Source: JBFMDN01 sp040753915 (GTDB lineage Bacteria > Desulfobacterota > Desulfomonilia > Desulfomonilales > Desulfomonilaceae). From it: DNA of 64,000 bases. This document shows, in pieces, positions 33,887 to 42,772 of this stretch. Positions within the stretch are counted from its first letter, which is position 1. Each line of letters starts with the position of its first letter. The DNA is taken from the NCBI GenBank assembly GCA_040753915.1, contig JBFMDN010000029.1:1-64000 (forward strand), in the 5' to 3' direction. Below the pieces are notes generated by a model. It saw nothing but the letters and a program-made list of their open reading frames with translations. It ran no database searches and had not been told where the DNA came from. Position numbers and translations under genes: made by a program.

Positions 33887-33977
33887 CTCCGTTAACGGGG
33901 TGGGGTGGGGTCTCCTGATTCAGCACTGAACTTAGTGCTCAATGGCACAAATACGGTCACGTAATCTGCCACGACGA

Positions 33978-34022
33978 TAGGGGCACCCCTTGTGGGTGCC
34001 CAGGGCGGGCCAAGGCTCGCCC
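33978..34022 (+). repeat. Dispersed palindromic repeat, copy 2
   Basis: GGGCACCC (33981-33988), loop CTTGT, GGGTGCCC (33994-34001) is a perfect stem. It is followed by GGGCGGGCC-AA-GGCTCGCCC, a second stem of nine pairs including one G-T. A degenerate inverted copy lies at 17790-17850. Confidence 0.7.
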
Positions 34023-34152
34023 CGACAGTGCCAACGATGCTCACCACATAAACCGCGGTGCAGATACGGTACCGTATTTGTCCCGTCGACCAATAAGTGC
34101 CCCACCGGCGATTCGCGCCCCGGTGTAGATTTTCTGCCCAAAAGGGGAATTC

Positions 34153-37100
34153 CTATTCGCATCCCCCCCGATTGCCTTTCACCCTCGTACCGGTCTTGAG
34201 ATTGTGGTACTCCTGCAGAGAGACGACTCGAAAGGATTCTCCGCGATGGAGGGAGCGCAATCCCAGGGATAATGCATTAGCACCCGCGACGGTTGTAAAG
34301 TACGGGACGTTGTGATTGAGGGCTGCAAGCCTAATATGATACGAGTCGCTACGAGATTGTTTGTCAGCGGACGTATTCACCAGGAGCACGATCTCGTTCT
34401 TTCGTATGAGCTCGATGACATCAGAGATGCCTTCTTCGTGAACCTTGCCCACGAGCATCGACGGGATGCCTGCCTGCTGAAGAGCTGCAGCAGTCCCTTC
34501 TGTGCAAACGAAGGAGAAACCGAATTCCTGGAGGCGTCTTGCGACGATTACCGCAATCTTCTTGTCCCTGTCCGCAACGCTCAAGAAAACTTTCCCGCCT
34601 TTGGGGATGGGAAACTCTGTGCTGTACTGGGATTTCAGGAACGCGGGCCCAAACTCCGCATCGATTCCCATCACCTCTCCAGTGGATTTCATCTCAGGGC
34701 CGAGCAGGACATCTACCCCAGGGAATTTGATGAAAGGAAACACGGCTTCCTTCACGCTCACGTGATCGGGGACTATTTCCCGAGTGAAGCCGAGGTCGCG
34801 TAGCTTCTTGCCGGCCATGACTCGGGCTGCGAGCTTGGCAAGAGGCACGCCGATGGCCTTCGAGACGAACGGAATGGTCCTCGATGCCCTGGGGTTGACT
34901 TCCAGCACATAAATCTCTCCTTCGGCAAGGGCTAGTTGCAGATTCATGAGCCCTTTTACCTGGAGCTCCAGTGCAAGCAGTCTCGTAATGCGGCGAATTT
35001 CATCCACGTGATATCGTCCCAGGCTGTACGGAGGGAGAGAGCACGAGGAATCGCCCGAGTGTATGCCCGCTTCTTCAATGTGCTCCATGATTCCGGCAAT
35101 CACCACATCTTCGCCGTCAGCGATGGCGTCCACGTCGATCTCCACCGCTTCTGCCAAGTACCCATCCAACAAAATGGGATGATCCGGCGATGCTTGCACC
35201 ACCACGTTTAGGTATTCCTTCAGGTCTTCCTCGTTATGTACAATCTCCATAGCCCTACCGCCGAGAACATACGAGGGTCTGACAACAAGCGGGTACCCGA
35301 TCCTTTGCGCCACGTCCATGACCTCTGCATATGAATGAGCAATATCATTCGGCGGCTGCTTAAGGCCGAGCTTGATGAGGATCTCCTTGAAGCGCTTCCT
35401 GTCTTCTGCCCGGTCTATAGCATCCGGGGAGGTGCCGATAATGGGGACACCAGCCTCCCACAGGGGCACTGCCAGTTTCAGGGGAGTTTGTCCTCCGAAT
35501 TGGACTATCACTCCTGTGGGCTTTTCCCTGTGTACGATCTCCAAGACATCTTCCAGGGTAAGCGGCTCAAAGTACAAACGATCGGAAGTATCGTAATCGG
35601 TGCTTACCGTCTCTGGGTTACAGTTGACCATAATGGTCTCGAAGCCGTCCTCTTTTAGCGCGAACGCGCCATGAACGCAGCAGTAGTCGAATTCTATGCC
35701 CTGACCGATTCTGTTGGGGCCTCCCCCGAGGATCATGATCTTCGGCCGTGTGGTCACACCGGACTCGTCTTCCTCCTCGTAAGAGGAATACAGGTAAGGA
35801 GTGTAGGCCTCGAACTCAGCCGCGCAGGTATCGACCCGCTTGTACACGGGTCTGATTCCCATCGAATGTCTCATCTGTCGGATTCGGTCCTCAGTCTTTC
35901 CGGTAAGCTGAGCGAGCCGGACGTCTGAAAAGCCCAGAGATTTTGCTGCGCGCAGGTTCTCCGCTGCTTCGAATCCCTCAAGAAACTCGGATTTCTGGAT
36001 CTCGCTCTCCATAAGAACGATCTCGCGTATCTGCGACAGGAACCAGGGATCGATGGCGGATGCCTCGTACAGTGCCTCCAATTCAATCCCTTTCCTGATA
36101 GCATCACCGAGATACCACAGGCGGTCAGGAGTGGGTCTTGCAATGCGTTTGAGAAGCTCATCTCGGGACAGGCCTGTGGGAACACGGGGCTCGAGCCCGA
36201 ACACATCAATTTCGAGGGACCGGATTGCCTTTTGCAGTGACTCTTTGAACGTTCGCCCTATCGCCATGACCTCCCCTACGGACTTCATCTGGGTTCCGAG
36301 CAAGGGGTCGGCACTGGGGAATTTCTCGAAGGTAAACCGGGGGATCTTGGTGACCACGTAATCGATGGTCGGTTCAAAAGAAGCGGGCGTTTTGAGGGTG
36401 ATGTCGTTGGCAATCTCATCGAGGGTGTATCCCACGGCCAGCTTCGCGGCGATCTTTGCTATGGGAAACCCGGTTGCCTTGGACGCAAGGGCGCTCGACC
36501 TGCTCACCCGAGGATTCATTTCTATCACCACCACCCGTCCGTTGTCCGGGTGCACGGCAAACTGAATATTCGATCCGCCGGTATCGACGCCGATCTCCCT
36601 GATGATCGCAACGGCCTGATCGCGAAGTATTTGGTATTCCTTGTCCGTCAGTGTCTGAGCAGGGGCCACGGTTATGGAATCCCCGGTGTGCACGCCCATA
36701 GGATCAAAGTTCTCGATGGAGCAAATGATGACCACGTTGTCCATGCCGTCACGCATTACCTCGAGCTCGAACTCTTTCCATCCGAGAACCGACTCCTCGA
36801 TAAGCACACGTCCGACAGGAGAGACATCCAATCCCCAAGAGGCGAGTCTTTCGAACTGATCTTCCGAGAAAGCCACGCTGCCGCCTGTCCCGCCGAGGGT
36901 GAACGACGGCCGGATCACGTTGGGAAACCCGAGCTCCCGGGCAATTTTCCACGCCTGGTCCAGGGAATCGGCATATCCGCTCCTGGGCAAATCAAGACCG
37001 ATATTCTGCATAGCGATTTTGAAGAGATCACGATCTTCGGCCTTGTTGATCGCCTCTATCCCAGCTCCGATGAGCTCGACGCCGTACTGAGCGAGGACAC

Positions 37101-37416
37101 CCTGCTCGTGCAGCTCCACCGCCCTATTCAATGCCGTCTGACCCCCCAGTGTGGGGAGCAACGCGTCGGGTCGCTCTCTTGCTATGATAGCTGCCAGAAC
37201 GTCGGCCTTCAGGGGCTCGATGTACGTTGCGTCTGCAAATTCGGGATCGGTCATGATTGTGGCCGGGTTCGAATTTACGAGGATAACCCGATAGCCCTCT
37301 TCTTTCAGCGCCTTGAGGGCCTGGGTTCCTGAGTAGTCGAATTCGCAGGCCTGTCCGATGATTATCGGCCCTGAGCCAATGAGGAGAATGGATTTGATAT
37401 CGGTTCGTTTCGGCAT
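34153..37416 (-). CDS. carB: Carbamoyl-phosphate synthase large subunit
   Basis: Makes carbamoyl phosphate from bicarbonate, glutamine-derived ammonia and two ATP, feeding pyrimidine and arginine synthesis. At 1,087 residues it has the normal length and internal duplication: the carboxyphosphate half (1-400; SILLIGSGPIIIGQACEFDYSG, ATP-grasp motifs GTGGSVAF, EMNPRVSRSSALASKATG), an oligomerisation domain, the carbamoyl-phosphate half (about 555-935; MILGGGPNRIGQGIEFDYCC, VRPSYVLGGRAMEIV, EVNPRASRTIPFVSKA), and the C-terminal MGS-like allosteric domain (about 940-1075; VADRDKKIAVIVARRL, LLVNTSADKQSRSDSY). The glutaminase subunit carA is not in the window. The gene stands alone, leftward, with the MATE gene divergent 260 bases away. 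Confidence 0.98.
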   Translation of the reverse strand: MPKRTDIKSILLIGSGPIIIGQACEFDYSGTQALKALKEEGYRVILVNSNPATIMTDPEFADATYIEPLKADVLAAIIARERPDALLPTLGGQTALNRAVELHEQGVLAQYGVELIGAGIEAINKAEDRDLFKIAMQNIGLDLPRSGYADSLDQAWKIARELGFPNVIRPSFTLGGTGGSVAFSEDQFERLASWGLDVSPVGRVLIEESVLGWKEFELEVMRDGMDNVVIICSIENFDPMGVHTGDSITVAPAQTLTDKEYQILRDQAVAIIREIGVDTGGSNIQFAVHPDNGRVVVIEMNPRVSRSSALASKATGFPIAKIAAKLAVGYTLDEIANDITLKTPASFEPTIDYVVTKIPRFTFEKFPSADPLLGTQMKSVGEVMAIGRTFKESLQKAIRSLEIDVFGLEPRVPTGLSRDELLKRIARPTPDRLWYLGDAIRKGIELEALYEASAIDPWFLSQIREIVLMESEIQKSEFLEGFEAAENLRAAKSLGFSDVRLAQLTGKTEDRIRQMRHSMGIRPVYKRVDTCAAEFEAYTPYLYSSYEEEDESGVTTRPKIMILGGGPNRIGQGIEFDYCCVHGAFALKEDGFETIMVNCNPETVSTDYDTSDRLYFEPLTLEDVLEIVHREKPTGVIVQFGGQTPLKLAVPLWEAGVPIIGTSPDAIDRAEDRKRFKEILIKLGLKQPPNDIAHSYAEVMDVAQRIGYPLVVRPSYVLGGRAMEIVHNEEDLKEYLNVVVQASPDHPILLDGYLAEAVEIDVDAIADGEDVVIAGIMEHIEEAGIHSGDSSCSLPPYSLGRYHVDEIRRITRLLALELQVKGLMNLQLALAEGEIYVLEVNPRASRTIPFVSKAIGVPLAKLAARVMAGKKLRDLGFTREIVPDHVSVKEAVFPFIKFPGVDVLLGPEMKSTGEVMGIDAEFGPAFLKSQYSTEFPIPKGGKVFLSVADRDKKIAVIVARRLQEFGFSFVCTEGTAAALQQAGIPSMLVGKVHEEGISDVIELIRKNEIVLLVNTSADKQSRSDSYHIRLAALNHNVPYFTTVAGANALSLGLRSLHRGESFRVVSLQEYHNLKTGTRVKGNRGGCE

Positions 37417-37678
37417 GAGATTTTTTCTTCTCTACCCCTCAGGATTGCGGCGGGAAATCGTCCTAGTCGCTTTCGCTTCGCCAACAGAGGTCACACGAGA
37501 CTATAGGTTCGCCAGTGCAAAAATTCAAGGGAAACCCCTGGTAAAGGCCGCCGACGCGGAAGGGCACCTCGAAAAGGGCAAAGAATGGTGTTATGTTCTG
37601 ATTGGGCCTCGGATAATCCACGTCGGTTCGGCAGTGTTTTGCAGTCCCTGACGGCAAGTTCTGGGCCCGGGTCGTGAG

Positions 37679-39133
37679 ATGACGTCTTCAGCGGATTCCA
37701 GAATGAGGGAAGTGCGACGACTGCTCAGCGAATCATGGACCATGGGATGGCCCATGATTCTGATCATGTTTTTTCATTTTTCCATTGGCATGGCCGATGT
37801 GTACGTCGCTGGATATCTGGGGACGGACGTGCTCGCGGCCGTCGGCTATGTGAGCCAGCTTTACTGGACATTTATGATTCTCGCCAATGGGATCACTGTT
37901 GGCACGGTGTCCATGATTTCGCAGGCTTATGGAGCAAACTCCTCAGAAGGAGTGGGACATGTGACGGCCCACTCGTTGATCCTCGGAGTAGTGATAGCGG
38001 GTCTGATTACGGTGGGAGCACAGCTTTATCCCGGTCCGATCGTTCGGATAGCGGGAATGCCCTTGGAAATCCGTGATATTTCCGAGCGCTTTGTAAGCAT
38101 CTTTTCACTGGTGCTTGTCCCCACGTACATCATGATTATCTCCGGCGGTGTTCTCCGCTCCTCCGGCAGAATCATTGTCGCCATGGTAAACAGCTTCATT
38201 GCATCAGCCGCCAACGTGGCTGGTGATTTCATTCTTCCTTTCGGATGGGGGCCCATTCCTGCTATGGGCTACTCGGGCATAGCTTGGGCTACCGCGATAG
38301 CCACCTCTTTGGGAATGGTATTAAACCTGTTTTTTATCCTCCGCGGGCCGGCACGCGTTACCGTGAAGTCCCTGCTGACGCCGTTGCCGAGGTGCTTTCA
38401 CAACCTCGTGAAGCTGGGAGTCCCTCCTGCTATCCAACAGACTGCGTGGAACGCGGGTACGCTGGTGGTGTACTTCCTCGTGGCTCAGCTTCCTCATGCG
38501 GAAGTCACCGCTCTTGCTGCAATGACAGCAGGGGTCCGCATTGAAGCCATTGTCTTCCTTCCCATTTTCGCACTAAACATGGCTTCCGCGGTACTTACGG
38601 GAAATAGGCTGGGGGCTGGGGATACCTCCGGAGCCCGGGCGAGCGCCAAGGTGACCGCGGGATTGTGCCTGGGAATCATAGCGCTTCCTGTGATCGCTAT
38701 GTTCGTTTTCGCGCCGGAAGTTGCTTCTCTTCTCAGTCACGACGAGGCGGTGCATGACGAAATGGTTCGGTATCTTCGCATCAACATGGTCGGGATGCCC
38801 TTCCTGGCCATCGGCGTCTCTCTGGCCGGTGCGCTTCAAGGGGCTGGGGACACTTTCTCCACCATGCGAATCGTTTTCACAGGAATGTGGATTATCAGGA
38901 TACCCCTGATGCTGGTCATGATTCACCTCGTGGGTGCAGGCCCTACCGGGATCTGGTGGTCCATGACCGTTTCCATCGCGTTGATGTGCTTCTTGTTTGT
39001 TATCAGATTTCGGACCGACGCGTGGACAAGGGCGTCCGTGGACAAAACGAACAAGACCATGCTATGGGAAGCCTGCGTACCAGCCCTAGTACGGGGCAAG
39101 ACAGAATCTCTCCCACAGAGTGAGACCCGATAG
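37679..39133 (+). CDS. MATE-family multidrug/solute efflux transporter
   Basis: A 484-residue inner-membrane antiporter with the family's usual twelve helices in two six-helix halves. The N-terminal half opens with SWTMGWPMILIMFFHFSIGMADVYVAGYLG, the conserved MATE entry motif, and GITVGTVSMISQAYGA. The second half begins near residue 245 (KLGVPPAIQQTAWNAGTLVVYFLVAQ) and contains ILALNMASAVLTGNRLGAGD, matching NxVGxxLGA-type motifs, and GALQGAGDTFSTM. Such proteins exchange cationic drugs or metabolites for sodium or protons. Gene-specific substrate cannot be predicted. ATG 37679 has no strong Shine-Dalgarno site. It has no co-directional partner. Confidence 0.93.
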   Translation: MTSSADSRMREVRRLLSESWTMGWPMILIMFFHFSIGMADVYVAGYLGTDVLAAVGYVSQLYWTFMILANGITVGTVSMISQAYGANSSEGVGHVTAHSLILGVVIAGLITVGAQLYPGPIVRIAGMPLEIRDISERFVSIFSLVLVPTYIMIISGGVLRSSGRIIVAMVNSFIASAANVAGDFILPFGWGPIPAMGYSGIAWATAIATSLGMVLNLFFILRGPARVTVKSLLTPLPRCFHNLVKLGVPPAIQQTAWNAGTLVVYFLVAQLPHAEVTALAAMTAGVRIEAIVFLPIFALNMASAVLTGNRLGAGDTSGARASAKVTAGLCLGIIALPVIAMFVFAPEVASLLSHDEAVHDEMVRYLRINMVGMPFLAIGVSLAGALQGAGDTFSTMRIVFTGMWIIRIPLMLVMIHLVGAGPTGIWWSMTVSIALMCFLFVIRFRTDAWTRASVDKTNKTMLWEACVPALVRGKTESLPQSETR

Positions 39134-39534
39134 AGTCCCCAAAAAGACCTGGGCCGAAGCAATCTCCTCGGGAAGCAGTACGCGTCCTTGAGATTGCCTC
39201 GTTCCGTTGCTGCTCCCGATGAAGCTGCCTCCCGAATTGGGCCGGGCCCCGTGGAACGTACACCGTTTCGAAAACATCCATGACCTCGAAGTCACAACGG
39301 ACCATGGAAGTCCGCGGCATTCCTGTCTCCGTAGCGCCGGCGTCTCGCCGGTAATCATGGGACCTTCAGTTGAACATACCTACGACACCGCACTTGCGCG
39401 GCATGGTACGTGGTCAGGGCATCCGTTCGGACTGTGGGGGCAGGTTTGAGACGCTCCCTTTCCTGAAAAGAGCTCGAGCAAACACGCGACCACATTTGTG
39501 AAACGGTGTAATAAGTGAGCTCCACTACAAAACA
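39134..39534. other. Intergenic region with one strong short palindrome
   Basis: About 400 bases between converging genes. CCGGCG-TCT-CGCCGG at 39337-39351 is a perfect six-pair hairpin within the phrase GTAGCGCCGGCGTCTCGCC, another REP-like unit. Short frames on both strands show no Shine-Dalgarno site or recognisable motif. Confidence 0.5.
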
Positions 39535-39723
39535 CTACGGTACCGGCGGTTCGTGTTCCTGGCAGAAGGGAGCTTGTCCCACCACTGGCATCCCGCAAAC
39601 TCTGCACAACACTCTTCTGATCGGATCATTGATGTCGGCACATACCTCTCCTGTGGTGGGGTCTACGGCCTCGCGGCTTTCCTCCGCGCTCTCGTGCCTC
39701 TTGGATTCTTCTTTTTCCGACAT
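39535..39723 (-). CDS. Small Cys-rich putative zinc-binding protein
   Basis: A 62-residue acidic protein. ATG 39723 is chosen because GGAGGAGG precedes it at ideal distance; the longer frame from 39786 would include that site. The N-terminal half is Glu/Ser-rich (SEKEESKRHESAEESRE). The C-terminal half contains CADIN, then CRVCGMPVVGQAPFCQEHEPP: CxxC plus a later Cys and His form a likely zinc knuckle of a treble-clef or ribbon type. No function recognised. It is leftward like the HIT operon, but 288 bases separate them. Confidence 0.65.
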   Translation of the reverse strand: MSEKEESKRHESAEESREAVDPTTGEVCADINDPIRRVLCRVCGMPVVGQAPFCQEHEPPVP

Positions 39724-40011
39724 GGCCTCCTCCTCCATTCTGTTCCCGCTGAAGTATGACGACATGCGCTCATCCCGCTGGGGCAATAGTGTGGCTTCCG
39801 AAAACGAGCCGCAACATGACTCTCAATGTCGTCCCAGAAATCCCTGTACATTTGGATGCCTGTGGCAAAGAAAAGAGTCAAGCAACAGCGGAAAAAGCGG
39901 CGGGTTGCGCAATACCCTGCAATCAGGGAGGATTTACCCTTCGGGAGATCCGAAGATCTGACCGGAGCCCTGTCACCCACAGGATCGTGTGCCAGAGAGC
40001 AAGCTCCATAT

Positions 40012-40440
40012 TCAGGTCTTGCGACTCTCCGGACTCACAGCGGAGACCAGCTTTCTCCACAAGATTGCAAGCCCTATGGATGCTCTGATGATGAATGTGC
40101 CCACATCGTTGCCCGCGATGAGGTGAGCGTGAAGATGGAAAACCATTTGGCCTCCACCCCGGTTCACGTTGATCGCGAACCGGTAACCCGGCTGAGCAAC
40201 TCCCAGGTCATGGGCCAATTTTCGTGCAACCATTCCAAGCTCCATCAGCAAGGGGTCGCCCTCGGGGACATCATTGAGCGTGGGAATATGGACTTTTGGC
40301 ACAATGAGTATATGAATCGGCGCAGCCGGGTTCGCATCCCAGAAGGCGAGCACCCGGTCATCTTCGTAAATTCTCCTGGCCGGCAATTCATTCCTAATGA
40401 TCTTGCAAAACACGCAGTGAGGATCCAAGAAGCTCGACAT
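40012..40440 (-). CDS. HIT-family nucleotide-binding hydrolase (copy 2)
   Basis: A 142-residue histidine-triad protein, HinT-type. It has CVFCKI near the N-terminus, APIHILIVPKVHIPTLNDV, and the active-site triad HLHAHLIAG (about residues 101-109), the HxHxHxx motif whose central His attacks the phosphate of AMP-conjugates such as aminoacyl-adenylates or AMP-lysine. It is a tandem paralogue of the protein encoded 20 bases upstream (40461-40799), sharing IHILIVP, HIPTLND and YRF-INVNRGGGQ. Its last 35 residues (FIIRASIGLAILWRKLVS) are extra and unlike HinT, suggesting a small fused hydrophobic tail. The weak ribosome site implies translation linked to the upstream gene. Confidence 0.9.
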   Translation of the reverse strand: MSSFLDPHCVFCKIIRNELPARRIYEDDRVLAFWDANPAAPIHILIVPKVHIPTLNDVPEGDPLLMELGMVARKLAHDLGVAQPGYRFAINVNRGGGQMVFHLHAHLIAGNDVGTFIIRASIGLAILWRKLVSAVSPESRKT

Positions 40441-40460
40441 GAAACCAATCCCATAGCATC

Positions 40461-40799
40461 TTAGGAGGGCTTATGCGCGATAACATGCGCGTGGAGGTGA
40501 AAGATCACCTGACCGCCTCCGCGATTGACGTTGATGAAAAATCTGTACCCGCTTTGCGCGACCCCAAATCGATCTGCAATCGAGGCCGCTACTTGGCCTA
40601 TGTGAGACAGAATCTTATTGTCCGGAGAAATATCGTTAAGGGTGGGAATGTGCTCCCTTGGCACTATCAGGATATGGATAGGGCGCACAGGGTTTTTGTC
40701 CCAAAATCCTACAACGAGCTCGTCTTCGTACACTATGTCGGCAGGAAGCTCTCTTCGGGCGATCTTGCAGAAGATGCAACCATGGTCCTCATTCGTCAT
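40461..40799 (-). CDS. HIT-family nucleotide-binding hydrolase (copy 1)
   Basis: A 112-residue HinT-type histidine-triad protein of the normal family length. CIFCKI near the N-terminus with later His residues can bind zinc. RPIHILIVPREHIPTLNDI and SGYRFFINVNRGGGQVIFHLHAHVIA carry the HxHxH triad. Its ATG overlaps the stop of the upstream secreted-protein gene in the sequence ATGA, so the two are translationally coupled. The second HIT gene follows 20 bases later. The three-gene operon order (secreted protein, HIT, HIT) is not one I recognise. Confidence 0.93.
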   Translation of the reverse strand: MTNEDHGCIFCKIARRELPADIVYEDELVVGFWDKNPVRPIHILIVPREHIPTLNDISPDNKILSHIGQVAASIADRFGVAQSGYRFFINVNRGGGQVIFHLHAHVIAHKPS

Positions 40800-41392
40800 T
40801 TCGAACCTGACGGCACGGGAACGTTGTTCAGCACAGGACCTGCAGGAGCCGAATCCCTCTCTGCTGATTCAACGAATTCTCCGGGGGATGCTTCTTCTTT
40901 CTTCTGCTTCTGATCCACTTTATCTCTACGACTCTTCTTGGGTTCGATCACGAGGCGCCACAACCCGTTCACCTTCTTGAGAACGGACATGTCTCGCCTG
41001 AAGAAGGTGTCCCCATTCTCGAGCTTGCCGATCTTTTCCACATCTGCGAATGCCCATGCTCCGTTGCCCGGATCGATGGTTATGCTCTTGGGACGGCATT
41101 CGTATTCACGGATCTTCATACGCTCAATTATCTCACGTTCACGCGCTATGAACAGATCTGACCCCAAGCCCATGACGTACTGTTTCAGGGCCGCGCGGTC
41201 GTTTCGGATAAGGGCTTCCCACACATCGTTCAGTGTTTTCGAAACCTTGTCCTGCTCTGTTGCCCACGGCATCCATAGACCCAGGGCCGGACTCGCGGCG
41301 AAAACGACGGCTACGACGGAAACTACAAGTAGTCTCAAGCCCATGGTCCGTCCGAACAAGTGATTTTTCACGCATCTGCACGGCACCATCGA
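40796..41392 (-). CDS. Exported hypothetical protein, first gene of HIT operon
   Basis: A 198-residue protein with a likely signal peptide or anchor (GLRLLVVSVVAVVFAASPALG), cut after ALG. ATG 41392 is preferred because GGAGGGG lies four to eight bases upstream; ATG 41344 is an alternative starting at the signal core, and 41458 is a longer frame without support. The mature domain (about residues 45-150; VSKTLNDVWEALIRNDRAALKQYV, REIIERMKIREYECRPKSI, GAWAFADVEKIGKLENGDTFFRR, LKKVNGLWRLVIEP) has the look of an SnoaL/NTF2-like fold, a helical start then beta strands. The C-terminal 45 residues are charged and Pro/Ser-rich. Function is unknown. Its stop overlaps the first HIT start. Confidence 0.75.
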   Translation of the reverse strand, partial: SMVPCRCVKNHLFGRTMGLRLLVVSVVAVVFAASPALGLWMPWATEQDKVSKTLNDVWEALIRNDRAALKQYVMGLGSDLFIAREREIIERMKIREYECRPKSITIDPGNGAWAFADVEKIGKLENGDTFFRRDMSVLKKVNGLWRLVIEPKKSRRDKVDQKQKKEEASPGEFVESAERDSAPAGPVLNNVPVPSGSK

Positions 41393-41458
41393 CCCCTCCG
41401 TGAGAAAATCGGCGCCGGGGAAAGTCATCTCCGGCGTTCTGTCGTGATTCACCCTCAT

Positions 41459-41940
41459 AGCAAGGCGTGTTGCTGATGTCCAGAGCTATCTGTCAGATAA
41501 ATGCAATGGGCCCAGGCGTGAACCTCTCTTGCAGCAAATGAAGCTCTTCTCGTCGTTGGTTCTGCACACGCCTCCGAGATCAACATGTCTCGATCCATCG
41601 CAGCCCCCTCCAATTCCCTTCGGAGGCTATCCACGGTATAATTCTGCAGCCACACGATCGGGGCCGTTTCTCGTGGGACCTGCTGCGAATGCAGGTCCGA
41701 CCGGCGATGTTGACGTGAGAGCCGGTTCGAAACCTGCGATCTTCTCGTAGAGAGCTCAAGGCAAGAGCACCGACGAGACACCGACGCTACGGAAAATTCG
41801 CGCCGAGATCCCTGTGGCAGGGGCGGGGTTCACATCCGCCCTTCTTAAACGAATCTGGAGCGGATACACAACCGTATTTGCACCACGAGCACCAGGCCGC
41901 GAGGGCGGTTCTATCATGACATAATTTATCGGGAGGCTGC
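41459..41940. other. Intergenic region with one strong hairpin
   Basis: Divergent region of about 480 bases between the HIT operon and the YdcF gene. GGACCTGC (41676-41683), loop TGCGAAT, GCAGGTCC (41691-41698) is a perfect eight-pair stem. A 108-codon leftward frame (41455-41781) lacks recognisable domains or a ribosome site and was not called. Confidence 0.5.
41676..41698. repeat. Perfect hairpin, possible regulatory or REP element
   Basis: An 8-base-pair stem (GGACCTGC/GCAGGTCC) with a seven-base loop in a divergent intergenic region. No T-run follows on either strand, so it is not a typical terminator. Confidence 0.5.
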
Positions 41941-42753
41941 GTGGCCGAGACTGTTTTTGTCCTCCAAAAGATAATTTTTCGATTGCTGTTCCCTGTGGGA
42001 GTGACTTTGACTCTGTGCAGCATGGGCCTCTTGTTGTGGTCCCGTCGGATATGGTCTTTGACGCTGATTGCAACGGGTGTGGCGGTCTTGTTGATATTCT
42101 CGTTTCCTTTGACCGGATTCAAGCTCATTGGCTCCATTGAATCCCAGGTACCTGCCTATGCACAGGCTCACAATCTTGTACGGCAGGGTGTCCGGTACGT
42201 GGTGGTCTTGTCCGGAAGTCTCAACGAGGGGGATCTGTCCGCTGCGGATCGGCTCGGGCCGTCAGTGCTTCGCCTTATAGAAGGAGTGAGGCTATGGAAG
42301 TCCATACCCGACGCCAGGCTTGTGGTTACCGGCGGCCCTACGCCGGGAGTCAGCCGGGAAATGAGCATTGCGCGCGCCCTTGCGGACATGGCCATGGAAA
42401 TGCGGGTCCCCCGCGGGGCCATCGTGCTTGAAGAGAAGTCCTGGACCACCGCGGACCAGGCTCGGTTCGTGAAATCCATCGTGGGTCGGGCTCCCTTTGT
42501 GCTCGTCACGTCCGCGTATCACTTGCCGCGGTCACTGCTTCTTTTCAGAATGCAAGGGCTCGATCCCATCCCTGCGCCGTGTGACTTCTTGGCGAAGAGA
42601 GTCTACGTGGATTACGAGACCTTGATGCCCCAGGCGTATGGGCTCCTGCTGAGTCAGATTGCGGTCAAAGAGTACCTCGCCACCTGGTGGTTCCTCCTGA
42701 AGGCACACCTATCGGGGACGTTGCATGACGCCACAAACAGGACTGCTCCATGA
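41941..42753 (+). CDS. YdcF/ElyC-family (DUF218) membrane protein
   Basis: A 270-residue inner-membrane protein with a periplasmic or cytoplasmic DUF218 domain. Two N-terminal helices (about residues 10-30 and 35-58; FPVGVTLTLCSMGLLLW and LTLIATGVAVLLIFSF) match ElyC/YcbC-like layouts. The domain has VRYVVVLSGSL, RLIEGVRLWKSIPDARLVVTGG, IARALADMAMEMRVP, IVLEEKSWTTADQARFVK, and FVLVTSAYHLPRSLLLFRMQGL, the family's conserved active-site-like segments. Homologues influence envelope polysaccharide or peptidoglycan precursor metabolism. GTG 41941 is the start. The next gene begins right behind it and could be in the same transcript. Confidence 0.88.
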   Translation: MAETVFVLQKIIFRLLFPVGVTLTLCSMGLLLWSRRIWSLTLIATGVAVLLIFSFPLTGFKLIGSIESQVPAYAQAHNLVRQGVRYVVVLSGSLNEGDLSAADRLGPSVLRLIEGVRLWKSIPDARLVVTGGPTPGVSREMSIARALADMAMEMRVPRGAIVLEEKSWTTADQARFVKSIVGRAPFVLVTSAYHLPRSLLLFRMQGLDPIPAPCDFLAKRVYVDYETLMPQAYGLLLSQIAVKEYLATWWFLLKAHLSGTLHDATNRTAP

Positions 42754-42772
42754 GACCCTGTCAGGAGGAGGC

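Larger units (their letters stand above)
33553..34152. other. Intergenic region with several palindromic repeats
   Basis: About 600 bases between converging genes. It holds a GACGGGCA-TCT-TGCCCGTC hairpin, a segment shared with 43270-43320, and the dispersed GGGCACCC palindrome. No gene or known RNA was recognised. Confidence 0.6.

Noticed and set aside
39663..39980. A 105-codon leftward frame overlapping the small Cys-rich gene
   Set aside because: Overlaps the better supported gene, composition is Arg/Cys-biased and the end is low-complexity; no motif recognised.
41455..41781. A 108-codon leftward frame upstream of the HIT operon
   Set aside because: Basic, low-information sequence without ribosome site; overlaps a hairpin.
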